A stretch of DNA of 64,000 nt, taken from positions 434,001 through 498,000 of the forward strand of contig CAWEOT010000015.1 of NCBI GenBank assembly GCA_963810775.1, read 5' to 3'. The notes under the pieces are model-generated. The model was not told the origin of the DNA. It ran no database searches and saw only the letters and a program-made list of their open reading frames with translations. Position 1 is the stretch's first letter, and each line of letters opens with the position of its first letter. Shown here piece after piece: positions 61,315 to 64,000 of this stretch. The DNA comes from DATBVX01 sp963810775 (GTDB taxonomy: Bacteria; Pseudomonadota; Gammaproteobacteria; Steroidobacterales; Steroidobacteraceae). Both the position numbers and the translations under genes were made by a program.

Positions 61315-61329
61315 CGTAGTCGAAGCCTA

Positions 61330-62691
61330 TTAGCGTCCTGGCAGGCACACGGTGACGAGAGCACCACCGAGCGGCGAGTCACCGATCTCGAGCGTGCCGT
61401 CGTAGAGATCCACGATCTCACGCACCATCGCGAGCCCGAGACCCTGGCCTTCGACCTGCTCATCAGCGCGCGCGCCGCGCTCCAGGATGCGCTCACGATC
61501 GGCAATCGCAATTCCGGCGCCATCGTCTTCGACTGTGATCCGCAGCCGCGTGCGTGTGTCGGCTGCCGGCAGGCGCGTAGCGACCACCCGGACGCGTGAG
61601 TGACACCACTTGCAGGCATTGTCGAGCAGGTTTCCGAGCAGTTCGAACAGGTCGCCGCGATCGCCTGCAAACGCGAGGCCGTCGGCGGCGCTGATCTCGA
61701 TCAGCAGATCCCGGTCCGGATAGACCTTGCTGAGTGCTGCCCGCAACTCCACCAGCATGGGCGCGACGTCCACCGCGCTCTGGCCCATCACTGCTCCGCC
61801 GGACGCAGCTGCTCGTTTGAGTTGGTGCTGCACGATGGCATTCATCCGGTCGATCTGCTGGTTGACGATCTCGTGGCGCCGATCGATGGCCGGTTCACCG
61901 CCGAGCGCCGAGCGGATGACGGCAAGCGGTGTCTTCAGGCTGTGCGCCAGGTTGCCGAGCGTATTGCGATAGCGCTCGACCCGTTGTCGCTCGCTCTTGA
62001 GGAGCGCATTCATGTTGGCTGCCAGCCCCGTGAGCTCGCGTGGTTGTGAAGCGCTCAGCGAAGCTCGACTCCCCGCCTCCACCTCGCCGATCTCCATCTC
62101 AATCTGCCGCAGCGGCCGCAGCGCCCAGCGCAGCAGCAATGCCAACGAGCCAAGCAACAGCACGAACAGCCCCAAGAACCAGCCGAGCATCTGGCTGCGG
62201 AATCGCGCCAGCTGTGCTTCGTACGGTGCCAGGCTGGTCGCGACATTAAAGATGAACTCGCGGTTGACCGCCGGTGCGATCTCCCAGTTGATCGACGAGG
62301 TCAGCGCCATGACACGCAAGTTGTCGTCGAGCGAGCGCTGCTCGAGACGACGTTCGCCGGCAGGAACCGGACCGCCGAAGTCGACCTTGCTTCCAAGGAG
62401 CGACGGCGAGCGCCAGACGAATTTGCCGTCGCGCGTACGAATCTGGGCGTAAAGGCCCGACCCTGGCTGGCGCAGGCGTGTTTCAGCCAATGCGCCTGCA
62501 GGCTGCACGTTGCCGTGGTCATCGGGTTCGCAGGCCGCGAGCAGCGCCACCAGCTGCGCATCGAGGAGCTCACCGATGCTGCGCTGACTCAGGTCACGGA
62601 ACACCGCATCGAGCGCAGCAATCGTGACTCCGAAAAAAAGGATTAGAAGCAGTGATACCGAGGCCAGCAGTCGCCCGCTGAGCGAGGACAT
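61330..62691 (-). CDS. PhoQ-like membrane sensor histidine kinase
   Basis: 453 residues. TM1 is near 7-27 and TM2 near 172-190, flanking a periplasmic sensor domain of about 145 residues. A HAMP-like segment follows, then HisKA with the phospho-acceptor in LGNLAHSLKTPLAVI, the N-box LLGNLLDNACKW, G1 EDDGAGIA and G2 GLGLAM. Layout and partner resemble PhoQ-type kinases. Its start touches the response regulator stop at 62691, so they are co-expressed. Confidence 0.9.
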   Translation of the reverse strand: MSSLSGRLLASVSLLLILFFGVTIAALDAVFRDLSQRSIGELLDAQLVALLAACEPDDHGNVQPAGALAETRLRQPGSGLYAQIRTRDGKFVWRSPSLLGSKVDFGGPVPAGERRLEQRSLDDNLRVMALTSSINWEIAPAVNREFIFNVATSLAPYEAQLARFRSQMLGWFLGLFVLLLGSLALLLRWALRPLRQIEMEIGEVEAGSRASLSASQPRELTGLAANMNALLKSERQRVERYRNTLGNLAHSLKTPLAVIRSALGGEPAIDRRHEIVNQQIDRMNAIVQHQLKRAAASGGAVMGQSAVDVAPMLVELRAALSKVYPDRDLLIEISAADGLAFAGDRGDLFELLGNLLDNACKWCHSRVRVVATRLPAADTRTRLRITVEDDGAGIAIADRERILERGARADEQVEGQGLGLAMVREIVDLYDGTLEIGDSPLGGALVTVCLPGR

Positions 62692-63398
62692 CAGCCGCCG
62701 TCGGCGCGCATGCCCGGCGACTCGGCACGTGCCAGCACCAGGCGGTAGCCGCGCCCGCGCAGCGTCTCGATCGGCTGGCGACTGCCCTCCGGATCGAGCT
62801 TGCGGCGCAGGCGGCCGATGAACACTTCAATGACGTTGCTGTCGCGCTCGAAATCCTGGGCGTAGAGCCGCTCCGTGAGCTCGGCTTTCGAGATCACCTC
62901 GCCCGCGCGCAGCATCAGGAATTCCAGGATGCGGTATTCGAAGGAGGTCAGGTCGATCACTTTCTCGCCCACCGTGACGATCTGGCTGCGCGTATCGAGG
63001 CTGACGTCGCCACATTGAATCACAGGCTGCGACCAGCCACCCGACCGGCGTAGGAGCGCCTGCACCCGGGCCAGCAGTTCTTGCATGTGGAAGGGCTTCG
63101 CCAGGTAGTCGTCCGAGCCGGACTGCAGTCCTTCGACCTTATCCTGCCAGCGATCCCGAGCCGTGAGGATCAGCACCGGGAAACTCCGACCAGCCTCGCG
63201 CAGTTTGCGGATCAGGTCCATGCCGGGGAGCTTGGGCAAGCCCAGGTCGATGATTGCCAGATCGATTGGATACTCCGTTCCGGCGTACAGACCTTCCTCG
63301 CCATCCGCCGCGGCGTCGACCGTAAAGCCCGCGGCAGTCAGCTGGGTGACCAGCGATTCGCGCAGCGCTTGCTCATCTTCGACGATCAGGATTCGCAT
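62691..63398 (-). CDS. PhoP-like OmpR-family response regulator
   Basis: 235 residues from ATG at 63398 (MRILIVEDEQALRESL). Receiver residues: acidic pocket VEDE, phospho-acceptor Asp in IIDLGLPKLPG, Lys in AKPFHMQELLAR. The C-terminal winged helix (LTSFEYRILEFLMLRAGEVISKAELTERLY, then VIEVFIGRLRRKLD) is OmpR/PhoB type. A PepSY-domain gene lies 30 bp upstream in the same direction. Confidence 0.93.
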   Translation of the reverse strand: MRILIVEDEQALRESLVTQLTAAGFTVDAAADGEEGLYAGTEYPIDLAIIDLGLPKLPGMDLIRKLREAGRSFPVLILTARDRWQDKVEGLQSGSDDYLAKPFHMQELLARVQALLRRSGGWSQPVIQCGDVSLDTRSQIVTVGEKVIDLTSFEYRILEFLMLRAGEVISKAELTERLYAQDFERDSNVIEVFIGRLRRKLDPEGSRQPIETLRGRGYRLVLARAESPGMRADGG

Positions 63399-63428
63399 CG
63401 GGATCAATTCCTCGCTCAGAAACCATGC

Positions 63429-63740
63429 CTAAAGCACCGCACCCGAGTCCGCATCGACGCGCACGGTCCACACCTTGCCGTCCGCGTTGAGCAGTCTCAG
63501 TACATACACGGTGCGTCCATTTTCCTGGCGAGTCTCGGCCCGCACGACCCGGGCGTTGTAGCGTTGCTGCACCATCTGTACCACTGCATCCAGCGACAGC
63601 CCGCCCTGCGCACGCGTCTGCGCGTGCCCGGCGGCCTCTGTCAGCGGCACCGCGCCCTGCCTGTGTGCCGAGGCGGCCCCACAAACGAGGCTGCCGGCCA
63701 GAATCATTAGGGCAAGCGCGGGTACAGGTTGGTTCCTCAC
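63429..63740 (-). CDS. Exported PepSY-domain protein
   Basis: 103 residues with a signal peptide (cleavage near ASA|HR, residue 25) and one PepSY domain (LSLDAVVQMVQQRYNARVVRAETRQENGRTVYVLRLLNADGKVWTVRVDADSG in the usual pattern). PepSY proteins often sit beside PhoPQ-like systems and are thought to modulate peptidases or signalling in the periplasm. It is the first gene of the PepSY-regulator-kinase unit. Confidence 0.85.
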   Translation of the reverse strand: MRNQPVPALALMILAGSLVCGAASAHRQGAVPLTEAAGHAQTRAQGGLSLDAVVQMVQQRYNARVVRAETRQENGRTVYVLRLLNADGKVWTVRVDADSGAVL

Positions 63741-63810
63741 ATTCGATCTCGTAGTCGGGTCACGGGCGAGTGCCGGGAAGTGTAGTGTCAGCGTGCATTT
63801 CGCGTAAGCT

Positions 63811-63840
63811 GGGGCGGGCGGAAATTCCTCCGCCCGCCCC
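63811..63840. terminator. Strong GC-rich terminator-like hairpin
   Basis: Arms GGGGCGGGCGGA (63811-63822) and TCCGCCCGCCCC (63829-63840) pair over 12 bp with a 6-base loop, followed by TTTGTGT on the plus strand. It lies 14 bp beyond the stop of the minus-strand gene at 63855 and is probably its terminator, although the T-run is on the other side. Confidence 0.6.
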
Positions 63841-63854
63841 TTTGTGTCAATGAT

Positions 63855-64000
63855 CTAGGCCGGCCGGACCGCGACCTGCACTCGCAGGCGCTCACCCGGA
63901 TCGTATGGCAGGCGCGTGGAATATCGCTGCCCGCAATACTCGTAGTCGACCTGATAGCCGTCGAGACGTTCCTCGTAGGTCTGCTCGATGCGCTGATCGC
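63855..64000 (-). CDS. Glycine-zipper/17-kDa-antigen-type lipoprotein (partial, C-terminal 47 residues)
   Basis: Only the C-terminal end is in the window. It reads YEERLDGYQVDYEYCGQRYSTRLPYDPGERLRVQVAVRPA when assembled in parts, the standard tail of small glycine-zipper 2TM outer-membrane lipoproteins (a YEYxGxxYxTxxxYxPGxxLRVxVxVxP pattern). The stop is TAG at 63857-63855. The rest lies beyond base 64000. Confidence 0.7.
   Translation of the reverse strand, partial: DQRIEQTYEERLDGYQVDYEYCGQRYSTRLPYDPGERLRVQVAVRPA

Overview
The window is high-GC chromosomal DNA, most likely from a gammaproteobacterium of the Steroidobacterales/Nevskiales/Xanthomonadales type (inferred from gene content; no rRNA is present). 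Two chromosomal flanks surround a block of about 44 kb that has the marks of a genomic island. The left flank (1-2.85 kb) holds ccmC (partial), ccmB and ccmA, tRNA-Leu(TAA), a small membrane protein and tRNA-Cys(GCA). The right flank (47.1-64 kb) holds tRNA-Gly(GCC), pgsA, uvrC, icd, aceA, aceB, rluE, a class II DAHP synthase, a lysine-catabolism pair, nfeD plus a slipin, a PhoPQ-like two-component system, a PepSY protein and a partial glycine-zipper protein. In E. coli the order is uvrC-pgsA-glyW-cysT-leuZ, so the two flanks look like one conserved locus split between tRNA-Gly and tRNA-Cys.

The split point is marked by a 63-bp direct repeat (62/63 identical) at 2858-2920 and 47111-47173. The right copy is the 3' part of the intact tRNA-Gly; the left copy is an orphan 3' tRNA-Gly fragment. 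That is the geometry expected of site-specific integration at the 3' end of a tRNA gene. No integrase or transposase gene was seen inside.

Island layout: (1) 3-10.9 kb, an extracellular electron-transfer set: MtrB/PioB-type porin, MtrA/DmsE-type decaheme cytochrome, OmcA/MtrC-type decaheme lipoprotein, a diheme cytochrome c and a NapC/CymA-like tetraheme quinol dehydrogenase. (2) 11-19 kb, a V/A-type ATPase operon (G-like, C-like, I, K, F, E, A, B, D). (3) 19-20.7 kb, a UbiA/MenA prenyltransferase, a NapC fragment and an NTF2-like protein. (4) 20.7-33.7 kb, hypCABDF, a HemN-like radical SAM gene and hypE on the minus strand, diverging from a maturation protease, a HupH-like protein and hynS-isp1-isp2-hynL, an Isp-type (group 1e) NiFe hydrogenase. 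(5) 33.9-44 kb, a lipid and storage block: acyl-CoA ligase, aldehyde dehydrogenase, alcohol-forming fatty acyl-CoA reductase, WS/DGAT, TPR protein, phasin, patatin and lipase. (6) 44-47 kb, a rearranged end with an inverted, doubly truncated gene pair, CBS and Usp fragments, a NiCoT-like nickel transporter and a second NapC/CymA paralogue.

The parts suggest a portable H2-to-outer-surface electron pathway: Ni uptake and hyp maturation make a membrane hydrogenase that feeds quinone through Isp1/Isp2, then a CymA-like enzyme, a periplasmic cytochrome, and MtrA/MtrB/OmcA. The direction of flow (reduction of external oxidants or uptake of electrons) cannot be read from sequence.

Caution: several genes are broken by small indels (omcA four times, V-ATPase I twice, probably A once, D once, and the housekeeping gene uvrC once). 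Because uvrC is affected too, many of these are probably consensus errors rather than gene decay.
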